Assembly: GCF_011290505.1 (NCBI RefSeq)
Contig: NZ_JAANPV010000005.1
Coordinates: 62,001-126,000 of the forward strand
Direction: 5' to 3'
Length of the DNA: 64,000 bases
DNA from: Paenalcaligenes suwonensis
GTDB taxonomy: Bacteria > Pseudomonadota > Gammaproteobacteria > Burkholderiales > Burkholderiaceae_B
The number at the start of each line of letters is the position of its first letter. Within the stretch, counting starts at the first letter, position 1. Positions 48,400-58,604 of the stretch are shown piece by piece. The translations under genes and the position numbers were made by a program. The notes beneath the pieces were generated by a model. That model was not told the origin of the DNA. It saw nothing but the letters and a program-made list of their open reading frames with translations, and ran no database searches.

Positions 48400-50385
48400 A
48401 TGACTACTACAACCACTTCCAGCACCTTGGACCCCGTCACCTTTGAAGTGTTGAAAAACTCCTTCATTACCAGTGTTGACCAGATGGCAGAACAAATTCT
48501 GCGCACTTGCTATTCCTTTGTAATTTATAACCGCGACTTTTCCAGCGGCCTACACGATGCGCAAGGTAACTCTGTCGCTCAAGGCAACCAAGATATTGCG
48601 GTGCACGTTGGCACCCTGCACTTCACATGTAAAGCCGTCATTGAGGCCTTTGACGGTGATATACACCCCGGTGATGTCTACGCCATTAACGACCCTTATG
48701 CGGGGGGTACACACTTTAACGATGTACGCTTAATACGTCCTATTTTTTCGGGCGATACCCTGCTGGGCTTTAGCCAGTCCAATGGTCACTGGTCCGACTT
48801 AGGCGGCAGCGTACCTGGTTCGTTTGACGTTACCGCCAAAGACATGTTTAAAGAAGGCATGCGCATCACCCCAGTACGCTTATTTCACAGGGGGGTGTTT
48901 TGCCGTGATGTGGCGCACCTCATTGCCTCTAATACACGTGATCCCGCCTCTATCATTGGCGACATTCACGCGCAGTCTCAAGCCACTCAAGTGTGTGAAC
49001 GCGAGATTATCCGCCTCAGTGAAAAATACGGCGTAGACACCGTTCTAGAAGGCATGGGTGCCGTACAAGACTACGTAGAACGCGCAGTACGTCAGCGCTT
49101 AGCCGCTCTACCCGATGGCGAATGGGAAACTCAGGACTTTATTGATAGGGACCCCATTTCCGGCGAAGGCATGATTCCCATCAAGGTAAAACTCACCATC
49201 CAAGGGGATCGTGCCACCTATGACTTCACTGGCAGCCACCCTACTATTGGCTCCATCTACAACTCCGCTTTCGGCTCTACTTTCTCTGCGGTCGCCGCTG
49301 GGATGAAAACCTTCTTCCCAGACCTACCGTTAAACAGCGGTTTTTACCGTGTGTTCGATGTGATTGCCCCCGAAGACAGCATTGTGAATGCGCGCTGGCC
49401 AGTCGCCGTCACCGGCTTTTTGATGCCATTTGAAAAAATCATGAATGCCATCTACGAGATCTGGTCGCAAATCATGCCCGAACGCGCTACAGCATGTGCC
49501 TTCAACCTAGAGTATCTGCTCACGGGCGGTAAAGATGCGCGCAGTCCAGAAAAACCCATTTTCATGTTCTACGACTGGCTACCCGGTGGCTGGGGTGGGC
49601 GTAATGGTAAAGACGGCAGCAACGTCACCACAGCTTCGTTTGGCGTGGGTTTGATGTCGCAGCCCGTAGAAGGCCAAGAACGTGCTAACCCTATCCTTAC
49701 CACTGAATTCCAAATCCTGACCGACTCCGCCGGCCCTGGTAAGTGGCGAGGCGGTGTAGGCGTACGCAAAACCTCCATTATGCAAGACGCCGAAGACCCC
49801 GTTATTTCCTACATTTGTGACCGCGAACGCGCCATTGTGTGGGGGATTAATGGTGGGCTACCCTCTATGCCGCATGGCTTAACCTTAAAACGGGCAGACG
49901 CTACTGAGTCTGAGTGGTTGGGGTCCGTGTTCTCGGATGTGTCCGTTAGCTCTGGGGACGAGTTCAGTCGCCCCACTGCGGGTGGCGGTGGCTTTGGGGA
50001 CCCCTTAGAGCGAGACCCAACTCTAGTACTAGAAGACGTGATTGATGAATACGTTTCTATTGCTAGAGCGGCTAAAGACTATGGCGTCATTATTGAAGCC
50101 ATAGACCCGGAGATTTGCGAGTACCGTATTGATGAAGCAGCGACTCACACACTACGTGAGCACATGCGTGCCAACCGCAGAGACTGGATGCAGACTGATC
50201 CAGAACAGGTGGCTCAGTGGTACCGCAGCGGCGACATAGATCAGTTGGATGCTGTACGCCGCTACGGCGTTATTTTGGACTGGGACCAAGGCACCGTACT
50301 GCCTATCTCCACCCAACAATTCCGAGAAATGCTGGAAAAACGTACATTACAACATTGGCTACAAACCGAAACCGTAATGGCATAA
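48400..50385 (+). CDS. hyuB: Hydantoinase/oxoprolinase-family subunit B (HyuB type)
   Basis: 661 residues, partner of the HyuA-type subunit. Typical HyuB elements are 'TLDPVTFEVLKNSFITSVDQ' at the start, 'AINDPYAGGTHFNDVRLIRP', 'GHWSDLGGSVPGSFDV' and 'GGGGFGDPLERDPTLVLEDV' near residue 530. The protein runs about 130 residues beyond that Gly-rich motif, with a tail ('RANRRDWMQTDPEQVAQWYR') longer than in many HyuB proteins of about 550-590 residues. With the AraC gene upstream it forms a regulated two-subunit enzyme module. Nearness to puuE and uraH suggests, but does not show, a nitrogen-ring substrate. Confidence 0.9.
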   Translation: MTTTTTSSTLDPVTFEVLKNSFITSVDQMAEQILRTCYSFVIYNRDFSSGLHDAQGNSVAQGNQDIAVHVGTLHFTCKAVIEAFDGDIHPGDVYAINDPYAGGTHFNDVRLIRPIFSGDTLLGFSQSNGHWSDLGGSVPGSFDVTAKDMFKEGMRITPVRLFHRGVFCRDVAHLIASNTRDPASIIGDIHAQSQATQVCEREIIRLSEKYGVDTVLEGMGAVQDYVERAVRQRLAALPDGEWETQDFIDRDPISGEGMIPIKVKLTIQGDRATYDFTGSHPTIGSIYNSAFGSTFSAVAAGMKTFFPDLPLNSGFYRVFDVIAPEDSIVNARWPVAVTGFLMPFEKIMNAIYEIWSQIMPERATACAFNLEYLLTGGKDARSPEKPIFMFYDWLPGGWGGRNGKDGSNVTTASFGVGLMSQPVEGQERANPILTTEFQILTDSAGPGKWRGGVGVRKTSIMQDAEDPVISYICDRERAIVWGINGGLPSMPHGLTLKRADATESEWLGSVFSDVSVSSGDEFSRPTAGGGGFGDPLERDPTLVLEDVIDEYVSIARAAKDYGVIIEAIDPEICEYRIDEAATHTLREHMRANRRDWMQTDPEQVAQWYRSGDIDQLDAVRRYGVILDWDQGTVLPISTQQFREMLEKRTLQHWLQTETVMA

Positions 50386-50443
50386 CCGCACCAACAAACT
50401 GCCCTTCTTAACACTAGCGTAAGCCTATAACCTAGGCCATAAA

Positions 50444-50475
50444 ACAATCCCCCAGTGTTTGACTGGGGGATTGTT
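50444..50475. terminator. Bidirectional terminator between hyuB and cysM
   Basis: ACAATCCCCCAGT-GTTTG-ACTGGGGGATTGT is a perfect 13-bp stem with a 5-base loop, followed by TTCTTT on the plus strand and TTTATGG on the minus strand. It serves hyuAB and probably the converging cysM. Confidence 0.88.
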
Positions 50476-50522
50476 TCTTTCAGCACAGGGGTTAACAGCA
50501 GCCCCGTGCGCGTGTTAATGCC

Positions 50523-51431
50523 TTAGCCGTTAAACACGCCGGTAGACAAATAGCGATCGCCTCTATCGCAGGCAATAAATACGATGGTGGCGTTTTCGAC
50601 TTGAGCCGCCACTCGTAAGGCGGCGACCAACGCACCACCCGTAGAGATACCGGCAAAAATACCTTCTTGAGATGCCAAGGCTCTAGCGGCATCTTCGGCT
50701 TCTTTCTGGCCAATCAGTTCGTAGCGATCTACATCTGAAGGCGTAAAAATAGCGGGTTGGTACGCTTCTGGCCACTTACGAATACCAGGAATAGAAGCCC
50801 CTTCAGCAGGCTGGGCACCCACAATCATCACGTCTGGTTTCTGGCGACGCAAGAACGACCCCACACCCATGATGGTACCGGTAGTACCCATAGCACTCAC
50901 AAAGTGCGTCACACGCCCCTGTGTTTGTGCCCAAATCTCTGGGCCCGTACTGTGAATGTGAGCCTGTGGGTTGTCGTCATTCGCAAACTGATCCAACACA
51001 ATACCTTTACCTTCGGCTTGCATTTTCAGTGCCAAATCACGCGCATATTCCATACCCCCCGCAGAGGCAGGCGTCAGGATTAGCTCTGCACCATAGGCCG
51101 CCATCGAGGCCCTACGCTCTACCGAGAGGTTATCAGGCATGATCAAAATCATTTTGTAGCCACGTACTGCAGCAATCATCGCCAATGCAATACCGGTGTT
51201 ACCACTCGTAGCTTCAATCAAGGTATCGCCTGGTTTAATTTGGCCGCGTTCTTCGGCACGGCGAATCATAGAACTAGCGGCACGATCTTTTACCGAACCG
51301 GCGGGATTGTTACCTTCCAACTTGGCCAGAATCACATTCCCACGCTCAGTGATCAGTTCTGGATGCAGGCGTTGCAAACGCACCAGGGGGGTTGAGCCAA
51401 TGGTATCTTCAATAGTCGGATAAGCAGTCAT
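50523..51431 (-). CDS. cysM: Cysteine synthase B
   Basis: PLP enzyme making cysteine from O-acetylserine and sulfide or thiosulfate; 302 residues. The PLP lysine lies in 'GNNPAGSVKDRAASSMI', the substrate loop in 'EATSGNTGIALAMIAA' and the phosphate-binding loop in 'MGTTGTIMGVG'. The CysM form, shorter than CysK, can use thiosulfate, a link to the thiosulfate enzyme encoded at 822-2540 that is suggestive only. It ends next to the bidirectional terminator. Confidence 0.92.
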   Translation of the reverse strand: MTAYPTIEDTIGSTPLVRLQRLHPELITERGNVILAKLEGNNPAGSVKDRAASSMIRRAEERGQIKPGDTLIEATSGNTGIALAMIAAVRGYKMILIMPDNLSVERRASMAAYGAELILTPASAGGMEYARDLALKMQAEGKGIVLDQFANDDNPQAHIHSTGPEIWAQTQGRVTHFVSAMGTTGTIMGVGSFLRRQKPDVMIVGAQPAEGASIPGIRKWPEAYQPAIFTPSDVDRYELIGQKEAEDAARALASQEGIFAGISTGGALVAALRVAAQVENATIVFIACDRGDRYLSTGVFNG

Positions 51432-51707
51432 AGTCTAGTATCAGCAAAATCAAATAAGGAGCGCACCAATGGCCTACTCGTCACCTGGCGATTGGGCTGG
51501 TGTCTTTGTATCACGTCCATTTTGAATGCTATACCAAGGTTCTGTCTACTCTCTTGCGGAATATACGCGCATATGCCTTGTGTAATGTCATCTATAAAAC
51601 CTACAGTTTTATAAAAACCAATAAACATCAAGATATGGTTATTAAAAATCATCAGCTCTTGCGCGGCTATGAGCCCTGCCCATCGCCGCACCCTTATAGC
51701 AGCAGCA
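51432..51707. other. Gap between cysM and the ComEA-like gene
   Basis: A 276-bp stretch with AT-rich patches ('TTTTATAAAAACC') that should carry the cysM promoter. An 87-codon minus-strand frame here has no homologous pattern and overlaps the cysM leader, so it is not called. Confidence 0.5.
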
Positions 51708-52058
51708 TTAGCGCCCTACCGTAGATGAAGCTGCCTGCGCCCCACCCTCTATAGTGAGCCCTTCTTGTTGCAACGACTGTGCGCGCTTAGCACCTATACC
51801 TTTGACACGTTCTTGCAAGTCTTGAAAATCCACAAAGGGGCCGCCACGTTCACGCTCTTCTAGAATCAACGCAGCCGTTTTAGGACCTATGCCTTTAATT
51901 TGTTGCAGTTGCTCATCCGTGGCCACATTCACATTCACCGCCCATGCCCATGCACTAACACTCCATAAGCATAGGCACAGCAATAGCCCTATCGCAGCAC
52001 GTGCAAACCGGTGCTGAATCACAGAAAAAGGGGAAGATACAGGAAGAGAGATCATCAT
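51708..52058 (-). CDS. ComEA-like helix-hairpin-helix protein
   Basis: A 116-residue exported protein. After an N-terminal hydrophobic signal (residues 20-40, ending 'SAWAWA') come two helix-hairpin-helix motifs ('DEQLQQIKGIGPKTAALILE' and 'LQERVKGIGAKRAQSLQQ'), the DNA-binding fold of ComEA. ComEA binds incoming DNA in the periplasm during natural transformation, so this protein may do that. Similar small HhH proteins are common in betaproteobacteria and not all are proven to act in competence. It is followed by cysM and preceded by hldD, as in Bordetella-like genomes. Confidence 0.85.
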   Translation of the reverse strand: MMISLPVSSPFSVIQHRFARAAIGLLLCLCLWSVSAWAWAVNVNVATDEQLQQIKGIGPKTAALILEERERGGPFVDFQDLQERVKGIGAKRAQSLQQEGLTIEGGAQAASSTVGR

Positions 52059-52158
52059 CAGACTCCAAAGAGAAAAAGGAGCCTTGATGATGCGGGATGG
52101 TTGCGCTGTTACGGCGACAGTTGACGCGCGTTAACCATGCGCAACCTTACCTAAGGAA

Positions 52159-53154
52159 TTAGGATTTCTTGCTCAGTTCGTGTCTAACGTAAGACGACAC
52201 ACCTTCGGCCACTGTTGCAAACTCAGCGGTATAACCTGCCGCACGCAATGCGGTCAGATCGGCTTGAGTATGGCTTTGGTAGCGCCCTTTCAGGTCATCG
52301 GGAAACTCCACATAACGCAAGTAGCCCTGATGTACTAAATCCGCTAACGGCAACACATCTTTACCCTCAGCTTCACGCATGGTGTTTACCACCGCCATAG
52401 CCACATCATTAAAAGGCTGAGCTCTACCTGTACCGCAGTTATAAATACCCGATGCCGATAACGATTGCGCCATAAAGTGCAGGTTCACATTAACCACATC
52501 ATCCACAAAGATGAAGTCACGTTGCTGCGCACCATCGGCATAGCCATCCCAGCCGCCAAACAAACGCACCAAACCTTCGGTTTGATACTGCTTCATGTTG
52601 TGCAGCGCGACCGAGGACATACGACCTTTGTGCTGTTCACGGGGGCCATACACGTTGAAATAACGTAAACCCACTACAGGCGCAGTCAAGGTGTCAAAGC
52701 GACGACGTAGCACTTGGTCAAACAACAGTTTGGAGTAGCCATACACATTCAGTGGGCCTTCGTTTTCTGGTGCTTCGGCATACACCGGACCTGCACCATA
52801 CACCGCTGCTGACGAGGCATACAAGAAGGGAATACGCTTTTTCTGGCAGTACTCGAACAACTCTAGGGTCACCCGGTAGTTGTTGTCCATCATGTAATGA
52901 CCATTACGCTCTGTGGTATCAGAACACGCACCTTGATGAAAAATAGCTTCTATAGGGCCTAGTTCATCTTTAGCCACACGCGCGCGGAACTCGTCTTTGT
53001 GCATGTAATCTGCAATGGATAAATCAACAAGATTGACGAACTTATCGCCATCCAACAGATCATCCACCACCAGGATATCGCTAATCCCTTGCTTATTCAG
53101 ACCGGCCACCAGATTACTTCCGATAAAACCAGCTCCGCCTGTTACTACGATCAT
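52159..53154 (-). CDS. hldD: ADP-glyceromanno-heptose 6-epimerase
   Basis: Converts ADP-D-glycero-heptose to the L-glycero form, the last step in the sugar nucleotide for the inner LPS core. 331 residues of the short-chain dehydrogenase (extended) type: '[19 protein letters not shown]' NAD(P) loop, 'SSAAVYG' and the catalytic 'YGYSK'. The start overlaps the hldE stop by 4 bases, joining two consecutive steps of one pathway. Confidence 0.96.
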   Translation of the reverse strand: MIVVTGGAGFIGSNLVAGLNKQGISDILVVDDLLDGDKFVNLVDLSIADYMHKDEFRARVAKDELGPIEAIFHQGACSDTTERNGHYMMDNNYRVTLELFEYCQKKRIPFLYASSAAVYGAGPVYAEAPENEGPLNVYGYSKLLFDQVLRRRFDTLTAPVVGLRYFNVYGPREQHKGRMSSVALHNMKQYQTEGLVRLFGGWDGYADGAQQRDFIFVDDVVNVNLHFMAQSLSASGIYNCGTGRAQPFNDVAMAVVNTMREAEGKDVLPLADLVHQGYLRYVEFPDDLKGRYQSHTQADLTALRAAGYTAEFATVAEGVSSYVRHELSKKS

Positions 53155-54080
53155 TGCAATTCTCCTGAGGTCACAATGGATGTGCCCAACTTACCTACCA
53201 CGATACCACCGGCAATGTTTGCCCAGCTCATGGCATCGCTCCACGATAATCCTGCCGCTTTAGTAACGGCCAATGTCGCCAATACGGTATCCCCCGCACC
53301 CGACACATCAAAAACTTCCTGAGCTTGCGCATCAGCATGAAAACGGCCATCAGCCGTAAAGATGGTCATACCCTGCTCTGAGCGAGTAATCAAAATCGCC
53401 TCTAAATTCAAGGCCGACCGCAATGCTTGAGCGCGCTCTTCTAGCTCGTCCTCACTGTGCCACACGCCTACAGCCTGTGACATTTCCAACCTATTAGGCG
53501 TCAAGATAGTCGCACCGGTATAGCGCTCGTATTTGTCACCCTTAGGGTCTACTAACACAGGAATACCACGCTTTCTGGCTAGTGCAATCAATCCCTCTAC
53601 TTGCGCTAAACACCCTTTGGCATAGTCAGACAAAATGACTAAGTCATGTTCAGCGATAAGGCTCTCGGCCTCTTGCTGTAAAAGACGTAGGCTAGCTGTA
53701 CCGGGGCGCTCTTCAAAGTCCACTCGCATAAGTTGCTGCTGTCTACCCAGCACACGCAGCTTCAACGTCGTAGGCATCTGAGTATCACGCACCATGCTGG
53801 TGGTGATACTTGCCTCACGAGCGCGCTCTTCAATCGCATCCGCTGTGGCATCGTCCCCTACTACACCTAATAAGCAGGCCTTGGCGCCCAAGGCGGCCAC
53901 ATTACGGGCCACGTTCGCCGCACCACCTAACCTATCTTCTTGACGCCCCATTTTGACAACAGGCACCGGCGCTTCGGGTGAAATTCTATCTACATCGCCA
54001 AACCAATAACGGTCCAACATGATGTCGCCTATCACCAATACCTTAAGGTGGCGGATTTTTTCAGCCGGAAAAGCAATCAT
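53151..54080 (-). CDS. rfaE1: D-glycero-beta-D-manno-heptose-7-phosphate kinase
   Basis: PfkB-family kinase domain that makes heptose 1,7-bisphosphate for LPS core synthesis. About 309 residues from ATG 54080 ([14 protein letters not shown]). The family motifs are '[18 protein letters not shown]' and the anion-hole '[15 protein letters not shown]' near the C-terminus. Only the kinase half of the E. coli HldE is present; the nucleotidyltransferase half is a separate gene elsewhere, as usual in betaproteobacteria (HldA/HldC split). The start overlaps the lapB stop as ATGA. Confidence 0.93.
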   Translation of the reverse strand: MIAFPAEKIRHLKVLVIGDIMLDRYWFGDVDRISPEAPVPVVKMGRQEDRLGGAANVARNVAALGAKACLLGVVGDDATADAIEERAREASITTSMVRDTQMPTTLKLRVLGRQQQLMRVDFEERPGTASLRLLQQEAESLIAEHDLVILSDYAKGCLAQVEGLIALARKRGIPVLVDPKGDKYERYTGATILTPNRLEMSQAVGVWHSEDELEERAQALRSALNLEAILITRSEQGMTIFTADGRFHADAQAQEVFDVSGAGDTVLATLAVTKAAGLSWSDAMSWANIAGGIVVGKLGTSIVTSGELQ

Positions 54081-55333
54081 CGCATTTCCTCCAATCGCTT
54101 GGGTGCGTAGCTTTCCCATGAGTTACATCCAGGGCACTGCCAGTAGTAATGCTGTGCCTCAAAACCGCATATATCGCACGAATAGCGATCTAAACGTTGT
54201 GCGTGTTTGTGCACGACTTTGTACAACAAGCTTAAGTCGGCTCCCGCTACAATTTCGGCAGCAGCTGCACCTGGAGGAATACTTTCGTAATCCGGCACAC
54301 GTAAGGTGTGATCCGCATGTTTAAGCTCGGCTTCTAGCATACGGTCCAGCCCCAACAGCAACGGGTTCTCACGCAGCGCTGAGCGTGAAAATGCCCACGC
54401 CCGTATGTGACCTTGCTGTTCACGCAATTCTTTAAACACCACGATGAACACATCCAATGAAGGGTGCAACTCATAGTGTGCTTTCAACCGTGATAACCCC
54501 TCTGCAGCCAACCCTAGCTGCGTGCAGCATTGCATAAACCGCGCTGCCACTAAACCGGCGTACTCTGGCGCAATGCTCATCGCCTCTAGCAGATAGTGTT
54601 GCTGTGCCTTGAGATCACCCTTAGCCTGCGCCAAATACCCCTGTAGCATGCGTATGCGAGCACGTGACGCCAAGCTACCACGCTCTTCGCCTAGATCGTC
54701 AGAGGCTTGCTCTGCTGCTGCCAAGGCTTGCTCGGCTTTTTCCAGATTTGGCTCACGTCGCTTCAGTGCAGATTCTGCTTCCTCACATTGATAGTGCACC
54801 AATTGCGGTACAGGTTCGTCCACCAAGGTACGCAAATAATGCACAGCAGCAATGGCTTTGGGCCAGTCGTGTTCAGACTCGTAAATGCGGATTAATGCAC
54901 GCGCTGCATCTAACGAGAAACGTGTATCCAATACCGCTTTAAATGCCTCTTCAGCTCTGTCTAGCAAACCGGCTTTAAAGAAGTCTTGAGCCAACTCGTA
55001 CTGCGCTGCATCTTTATCGTTTTGAGGGAGATCTGATCGCGCCAACAAACTTTGATGAACACGAATAGCACGCTCAATTTCACCCCTGCGTCTAAACAAA
55101 CTACCCAATGCAAAGTGCAACTCGGTAGTTTCAGGATCTAACTTGGCCACCTCTACAAACGCATCAATCGCACGATCGGGCTGTTCGTTAAGTAGAAAAT
55201 TCAGGCCTTTAAAATACGAATTCGGCAAATTTTTTGACTCGGACAATAATTGTCTAAAGTCAAAACGCGCTGCCAGCCATCCCAGTGCAAACAGCACAGG
55301 AAATATTATGAGCCACCACGGTTCAAAATCCAC
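54077..55333 (-). CDS. lapB: LPS assembly regulator LapB (YciM)
   Basis: 418-residue membrane-anchored protein that brings LpxC to FtsH for degradation and so sets LPS levels. One N-terminal transmembrane helix ('WWLIIFPVLFALGWLAARF'), a run of TPR repeats in the middle ('RAIRVHQSLLARSDLPQNDK' and others), and a C-terminal rubredoxin-like metal site with CDICG and CPGCNSW. It follows lapA with 21 bases between and overlaps the heptose kinase gene, linking LPS control with LPS synthesis. Confidence 0.95.
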   Translation of the reverse strand: MDFEPWWLIIFPVLFALGWLAARFDFRQLLSESKNLPNSYFKGLNFLLNEQPDRAIDAFVEVAKLDPETTELHFALGSLFRRRGEIERAIRVHQSLLARSDLPQNDKDAAQYELAQDFFKAGLLDRAEEAFKAVLDTRFSLDAARALIRIYESEHDWPKAIAAVHYLRTLVDEPVPQLVHYQCEEAESALKRREPNLEKAEQALAAAEQASDDLGEERGSLASRARIRMLQGYLAQAKGDLKAQQHYLLEAMSIAPEYAGLVAARFMQCCTQLGLAAEGLSRLKAHYELHPSLDVFIVVFKELREQQGHIRAWAFSRSALRENPLLLGLDRMLEAELKHADHTLRVPDYESIPPGAAAAEIVAGADLSLLYKVVHKHAQRLDRYSCDICGFEAQHYYWQCPGCNSWESYAPKRLEEMR

Positions 55334-55354
55334 GCACCCTACTCCTTATGCTAC

Positions 55355-55669
55355 TTACAGAGGCGTAACCACATCAGCGACGTCATTACGCTCAACCACT
55401 ATAGGCTGACGTTGCTGACGCTCTAAACGCACAATTTCTTGCTTCAACTTGGCTACTTCTCGACGTTTACGCACTATAGCCAGCACCATCAGCAACACAC
55501 CGATGAATAACCCTACGATTAAGGCTGTCAGCATCACCACGACCAGAGGGACACCCGTAATCATATAGTTAGCAAAAAAGTGCACATCTACAGGCTCTGT
55601 ATTTTTCAGTGCAAACAACAACACGATGACAAAAACCAGCAGACGCAATACCCAGACTAGATAGCGCAT
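55355..55669 (-). CDS. lapA: LPS assembly protein LapA domain
   Basis: A 104-residue membrane protein (DUF1049/LapA) from ATG 55669 (MRYLVWVLRLLVF), preceded by GGAG seven bases before. Two transmembrane helices ('LVFVIVLLFALKNTEP' and 'VVMLTALIVGLFIGVLLMVL') are followed by a cytoplasmic coiled coil ('KRREVAKLKQEIVRLERQQ'). It works with LapB in LPS control. An earlier ATG at 55693 is in frame but has no better ribosome binding site. Confidence 0.92.
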   Translation of the reverse strand: MRYLVWVLRLLVFVIVLLFALKNTEPVDVHFFANYMITGVPLVVVMLTALIVGLFIGVLLMVLAIVRKRREVAKLKQEIVRLERQQRQPIVVERNDVADVVTPL

Positions 55670-55734
55670 GTCATGACTCCACTTTATTGGCAAGAAACCA
55701 TTGTAATTTGAAATTCGTATCTACGCCCATACGC

Positions 55735-55766
55735 AAAACAGGCCCTACGATGAGGGCCTGTTTTTT
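55735..55766 (-). terminator. Terminator between ihfB and lapA
   Basis: CAGGCCCT and AGGGCCTG form an 8-bp GC-rich stem with a 6-base loop, with AAAA before and TTTTTT after on the plus strand, so it can act on both strands. For the minus-strand genes it separates rpsA-ihfB from lapAB. Confidence 0.8.
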
Positions 55767-55801
55767 CAGACGGACTAGTAGACCTTGCAGTGCTCTACCC
55801 G

Positions 55802-56125
55802 TTAGCTTTCTGATGAAGCCTCAGAGCGCTTTAGCTCTTCCAGATACGCCGCATCTACACGTTCACGTAGCTCTTTACCAGCTTTAAAGTGAGGTACCTG
55901 CTTAGCAGGTACCAGCACTTGTTCGCCGGATCGAGGGTTACGTCCTATACGAGGAGAACGCGTAGATAACGAGAAACTACCAAAACCACGTATTTCTATA
56001 CGTTGACCACTGGCCAAAGCCTGGGTCATTGCATCCAACATGGTTTTGACCGCAAGATCCATATCACGCTGGGCCAACTGCGGGTAGCGGTTGGCCAGCA
56101 GTGTAATCAGTTCCGACTTAGTCAC
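55802..56125 (-). CDS. ihfB: Integration host factor beta subunit
   Basis: A 107-residue DNA-bending protein of the HU/IHF family. The start '[18 protein letters not shown]' and the beta-arm '[20 protein letters not shown]' (with the intercalating Pro) are typical; 'IRGFGSFSL' is the family signature. The last 10 residues (KRSEASSES) are an acidic/serine tail. It starts 5 bases after the rpsA stop, the usual place of ihfB. Confidence 0.97.
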   Translation of the reverse strand: MTKSELITLLANRYPQLAQRDMDLAVKTMLDAMTQALASGQRIEIRGFGSFSLSTRSPRIGRNPRSGEQVLVPAKQVPHFKAGKELRERVDAAYLEELKRSEASSES

Positions 56126-56130
56126 GCTGA

Positions 56131-57846
56131 TTAACCGTCGTCGCGCTGCTGCTGATCCAATTTGGCACGCAGCAGAGCACCCAGGTTAGTCGTCCCCGAA
56201 GAAGCGCTAGCTTCGGAAATGCGCTGCATGTTGTCAGCGGTATCAGCGTTATCACGTGCTTTCACGGACAATTGGATGCTACGAGCTTTACGATCCACGT
56301 TCAGGATCATTGCCTCGATTTCCTCGCCTTCTTTCAGCACGGTTGTTGCATCTTCAACACGACCAGCTGCCAGCTCGGAAGCACGCAGGTAACCTTCAAC
56401 GTCAACGGACAGTGTCACCACAGCGCCTTTGGCTTCTACGGATTTCACTACACCACTTACTACAGCACCTTTATCGTTTGTAGCAACGTAGTTGTTGAAT
56501 GGGTCGCCTTCCAACTGTTTGATACCCAGAGAGATACGCTCTTTCTCGGTGTCGATACCCAGCACAACGGCGTCAACTTCTTCGCCTTTCTTGAAGTTGC
56601 GAACGGCTTCTTCACCTGTGTCTGTCCAGGACAGATCGGACAAGTGAACCAGACCATCAATACCACCGTCCAGACCAACGAACACGCCGAAGTCTGTGAT
56701 GGATTTGATTGCGCCACGTACTTTATCGCCACGTTTGAAGTTCACTGCGAACTCTTCCCATGGGTTAGCACGGCACTGTTTCATACCCAAGGAGATACGA
56801 CGACGATCTTCGTCGATATCCAGAACCATAACTTCAACTTCGTCACCCAAAGTTACTACTTTGCGTGGGTCAACGTTTTTGTTGGTCCAATCCATTTCGG
56901 ATACGTGTACCAGACCTTCGATACCGTCTTCTACTTCAACGAATGCACCGTAGTCGGTCAAGTTAGTTACTTTACCGAACAGACGTGTACCTTGTGGGTA
57001 GCGACGTGCCAGACCGATCCAAGGATCTTCGCCCAGCTGTTTAACGCCCAGAGAAACGCGGCTGCGCTCTTGGTCAAATTTCAGCACTTTAGCTTCGATT
57101 TCTTCACCAACCTGCAGAACTTCTGATGGGTGACGAACACGGCGCCATGCCATATCTGTGATGTGCAACAGACCGTCGATACCGCCCAGATCCACGAACG
57201 CACCGTAATCGGTGATGTTCTTCACGATACCCTTGACCACTACGCCTTCGGTCAGGGTTTCCAGCAGTTTCTGACGCTCTTCGCCCATGCTTGCTTCCAG
57301 CACAGCACGACGAGACAACACAACGTTGTTACGTTTACGATCCAGCTTGATCACTTTGAATTCGAAGGTTTTGCCTTCGTAAGGAGTGGTGTCTTTTACT
57401 GGACGCAGATCAACCAAAGAACCGGGCAAGAATGCACGGATACCGTTGGTCATTACTGTCATACCACCCTTGACCTTGCCAGTTACCGTACCGTTTACCA
57501 GTTCGCCGGATTCCAAAGCTTGTTCCAAAGCCAGCCATGCGGACAGGCGTTTAGCGCGGTCGCGGGACAGAATTGTGTCGCCGTAGCCGTTTTCGAAGGA
57601 ATCGATAGCAACTGAAACGAAATCACCTGGTTCAACTTCCAGTTCGCCCTGATCGTTCAGGAACTCTTCCAGAGGAATCAGAGATTCGGATTTCAGGCCA
57701 GCGTTAACCAACACGTAGTTGTGGTCAATACGCAGCACTTCTGCAGAAATAACTTCGCCAGCTTTCAGGTCTTGGCTTTTTACGCTTTCTGCAAACAGGT
57801 CGGCAAAGCTTTCGCCGCCAAGAATATCGGTAGTAGTTGAGGACAT
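56131..57846 (-). CDS. rpsA: 30S ribosomal protein S1
   Basis: About 571 residues from ATG 57846 ([14 protein letters not shown]), with GGGA upstream at good spacing. Six S1/OB-fold RNA-binding repeats are visible, each with a pattern like '[20 protein letters not shown]' followed by 'VKVLK...RVSLG'. S1 brings mRNAs to the 30S subunit. The C-terminal end is a short charged tail. It follows cmk with a hairpin between them and precedes ihfB. Confidence 0.98.
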   Translation of the reverse strand: MSSTTTDILGGESFADLFAESVKSQDLKAGEVISAEVLRIDHNYVLVNAGLKSESLIPLEEFLNDQGELEVEPGDFVSVAIDSFENGYGDTILSRDRAKRLSAWLALEQALESGELVNGTVTGKVKGGMTVMTNGIRAFLPGSLVDLRPVKDTTPYEGKTFEFKVIKLDRKRNNVVLSRRAVLEASMGEERQKLLETLTEGVVVKGIVKNITDYGAFVDLGGIDGLLHITDMAWRRVRHPSEVLQVGEEIEAKVLKFDQERSRVSLGVKQLGEDPWIGLARRYPQGTRLFGKVTNLTDYGAFVEVEDGIEGLVHVSEMDWTNKNVDPRKVVTLGDEVEVMVLDIDEDRRRISLGMKQCRANPWEEFAVNFKRGDKVRGAIKSITDFGVFVGLDGGIDGLVHLSDLSWTDTGEEAVRNFKKGEEVDAVVLGIDTEKERISLGIKQLEGDPFNNYVATNDKGAVVSGVVKSVEAKGAVVTLSVDVEGYLRASELAAGRVEDATTVLKEGEEIEAMILNVDRKARSIQLSVKARDNADTADNMQRISEASASSGTTNLGALLRAKLDQQQRDDG

Positions 57847-57887
57847 TAACAATCCCATATCAGCCATTGCTGGCTTCTAAATAAACA

Positions 57888-57907
57888 CACCGGAACCATT
57901 TCCGGTG
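57888..57907 (-). terminator. Hairpin between cmk and rpsA
   Basis: CACCGGAA-ATGG-TTCCGGTG on the minus strand is a perfect 8-bp stem with a 4-base loop, followed by TGTTTATTT. It lies 40 bases past the cmk stop and 40 before the rpsA start. Termination is possible, though the T run is broken. It may set rpsA expression apart from the upstream aromatic genes. Confidence 0.5.
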
Positions 57908-57947
57908 GAGTTGTAAAACGCTGACGTAATACAGCAGTCAGCACCAA

Positions 57948-58604
57948 TCAGGAACGTTGCCAAAGAGACAGTACTTTCGCCACGGTATCTTCAATACTTA
58001 AGTGTGAAGAATCTATGGTGACAGCGTCGGCCGCAGCAACGAGCGGAGCACTTGCTCGGGTGGTATCCCGTAAATCACGTGCCTGCAAATCTTCCAAAAG
58101 ACTCGTAAGACTAGCAGAAATTCCTTTTTTCTTCAACTGTTTGTAGCGTCTTTCAGCTCTAATCCGAACATCGGCCACAAGGAAAATTTTAAGCGGGGCA
58201 TCAGTAAAAACCACAGTACCCATGTCTCGGCCATCAGCCACCAAACCAGGCAGGGTTCTAAAGTTACGCTGACGTTGCAACAACGCCTCGCGTACCTGCG
58301 GATAGGCGGCTATTTTTGAGGCGGCATTACCTACTTCTTCAGCACGTATTGCATCACCCACAAATTGGCTTTCTAGCATGGCTCCTTCCGCACTAAAACT
58401 CACATCCAAATTTTCAGCAGCGTGAGCAATAGCCGCCTCATCATCTAGGGAAAGTTCTTTTTGCAACGCCGACAACGCCGTCAATCGGTACAGCGCACCG
58501 CTGTCCAGCACATGCCAACCCAGCGCTTGGGCGACTTGGCTAGTAATAGTACCCTTGCCTGAAGCGGTAGGGCCATCAATGGTAATTACAGGTACAACAC
58601 TCAC
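57948..58604 (-). CDS. cmk: Cytidylate kinase
   Basis: Phosphorylates CMP and dCMP; 218 residues. P-loop '[20 protein letters not shown]', CMP-specific '[16 protein letters not shown]' and LID-region '[19 protein letters not shown]' are clear. It overlaps the aroA stop by 4 bases. Confidence 0.97.
   Translation of the reverse strand: MSVVPVITIDGPTASGKGTITSQVAQALGWHVLDSGALYRLTALSALQKELSLDDEAAIAHAAENLDVSFSAEGAMLESQFVGDAIRAEEVGNAASKIAAYPQVREALLQRQRNFRTLPGLVADGRDMGTVVFTDAPLKIFLVADVRIRAERRYKQLKKKGISASLTSLLEDLQARDLRDTTRASAPLVAAADAVTIDSSHLSIEDTVAKVLSLWQRS

Noticed and set aside
51428-51691. An 87-codon minus-strand frame upstream of cysM
   Set aside because: It overlaps the cysM start, has no homologous pattern and its codon use is unlike its neighbours.
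56272-57126. A 284-codon plus-strand frame opposite rpsA, rich in Phe, Gln, His and Asn
   Set aside because: Its composition is what the reverse of a codon-biased ribosomal protein gene gives; rpsA explains the DNA fully.
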